Assembly: GCA_036011305.1 (NCBI GenBank)
Contig: DASCNA010000253.1
Coordinates: forward strand, 1 to 15,987
Direction: 5' to 3'
Source of the DNA: DASCNA01 sp036011305
GTDB taxonomy: Bacteria > Verrucomicrobiota > Lentisphaeria > Victivallales > GWF2-38-69
DNA: 15,987 nt
Every line of letters begins with the position of its first letter. Within the stretch, counting starts at the first letter, position 1. Below are positions 15,644-15,987 of this stretch, piece by piece. The position numbers and the translations under genes are program-made. Under the pieces are notes generated by a model. It had not been told where the DNA came from. It saw only the letters and a program-made list of their open reading frames with translations, and did no database searches.

Positions 15644-15987
15644 CTAAAATTTATTAATAGTCGAATTGACTTTATTAATAGAACTATTTACTCTTGAAGC
15701 TGATGAAACAGCACTATCCGTAATCTTTAGAGCTGCACTGGCCACATTAATAGTTACTCCTACAGTTGCAGTAAGTCCATGCCATGCTTTTGTCCAGAAA
15801 GATATATTATCATCTCCTGTTTTCATTGACTGCATTACTCCTGCCGCCAAAGATGCAGTGATAGTTTTTGTAATACTGCTTCCTGACAGTTTTTCAGCAT
15901 ATATATCTGGTATACGACTTACAACCGGATCACTTGAATAATAATAGGTATTAATTTTTATATTTCTTAAAAATACAGTATCAGCAA
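15644..15987 (-). CDS. Unrecognised gene, 3' end (runs off right edge)
   Basis: An open frame without stops covers the last 344 bases on the minus strand, giving the C-terminal 113 residues of a protein whose start is outside the window. The visible part includes DPVVSRIPDIYAEKL, an Ala/Gly/Thr-rich, mildly hydrophobic stretch (WHGLTATVGVTINVASAA) and a tail rich in Ser, Asn and Val with a repeating pattern (VNSSINK, VNSTINK). A TTG within it could be taken for a start, but the frame continues upstream. I do not recognise the family. It lies upstream of and parallel to the toxin-antitoxin operon. Confidence 0.6.
   Translation of the reverse strand, partial: ADTVFLRNIKINTYYYSSDPVVSRIPDIYAEKLSGSSITKTITASLAAGVMQSMKTGDDNISFWTKAWHGLTATVGVTINVASAALKITDSAVSSASRVNSSINKVNSTINKF

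Noticed and set aside
15035..15941. Plus-strand open frames opposite the toxin-antitoxin genes and the right-edge gene
   Set aside because: The minus-strand genes have clear family motifs, overlapping start/stop and ribosome binding sites; the plus frames do not.
1..15987. tRNA or rRNA genes
   Set aside because: No cloverleaf-like or rRNA-like conserved segment was seen on either strand by reading.

Overview
The window is very AT-rich throughout and reads as part of a conjugative or mobilizable element (plasmid or integrated element) of a proteobacterium. That assignment rests on a MOBF (TrwC/TraI-type) relaxase-helicase, a DUF1173 gene and a HigB/HigA-type toxin-antitoxin pair. The low GC and gene content would suit an intracellular or host-associated lineage such as Legionellales or Rickettsiales, but nothing here fixes the taxon.

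Positions 1-2484 (minus strand) hold a tight operon diverging from the relaxase gene. In transcription order it contains a small HTH-like protein, a coiled-coil protein with two C-terminal membrane segments, a second small protein paralogous to the first, a phospholipase D-like (HKD) protein with an inserted membrane hairpin, and a tiny Cys-containing ORF that may be frameshifted. Positions 2485-2750 are the control and transfer region. It carries short dyads, six phased 11-bp direct repeats, then a hairpin followed by a sequence resembling the nic site of R388/pKM101-type MOBF plasmids. This is a strong candidate oriT. The relaxase gene follows rightward (to 5618), then a DUF1173 gene.

The DUF1173 gene is split by a complete Tn3-family transposon at 6046-14155 (8,110 bp). 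The element has 45-bp terminal inverted repeats matching at 40/45 positions and a perfect 5-bp target duplication (TACAA). Removing the element and one duplication copy rejoins the DUF1173 frame exactly, so the insertion looks recent. The transposon encodes a DDE transposase and a compact tyrosine recombinase, translationally coupled on the minus strand. Its only cargo, on the plus strand, is a 1,428-residue single-module nonribosomal-peptide-synthetase-like enzyme: degenerate condensation domain, adenylation domain, carrier domain, terminal NAD(P)H thioester reductase. An A-T-R enzyme like this should activate one amino acid and release it as an aldehyde or alcohol. A biosynthetic gene as sole cargo of a Tn3-type transposon on a conjugative element is the most unusual feature of the window.

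Right of the transposon are the 3' part of the DUF1173 gene, a toxin-antitoxin operon on the minus strand with a perfect 13-bp-arm palindrome in its promoter region, and the 3' end of an unrecognised minus-strand gene running off the right edge. There is no gene-free stretch longer than 300 bases.
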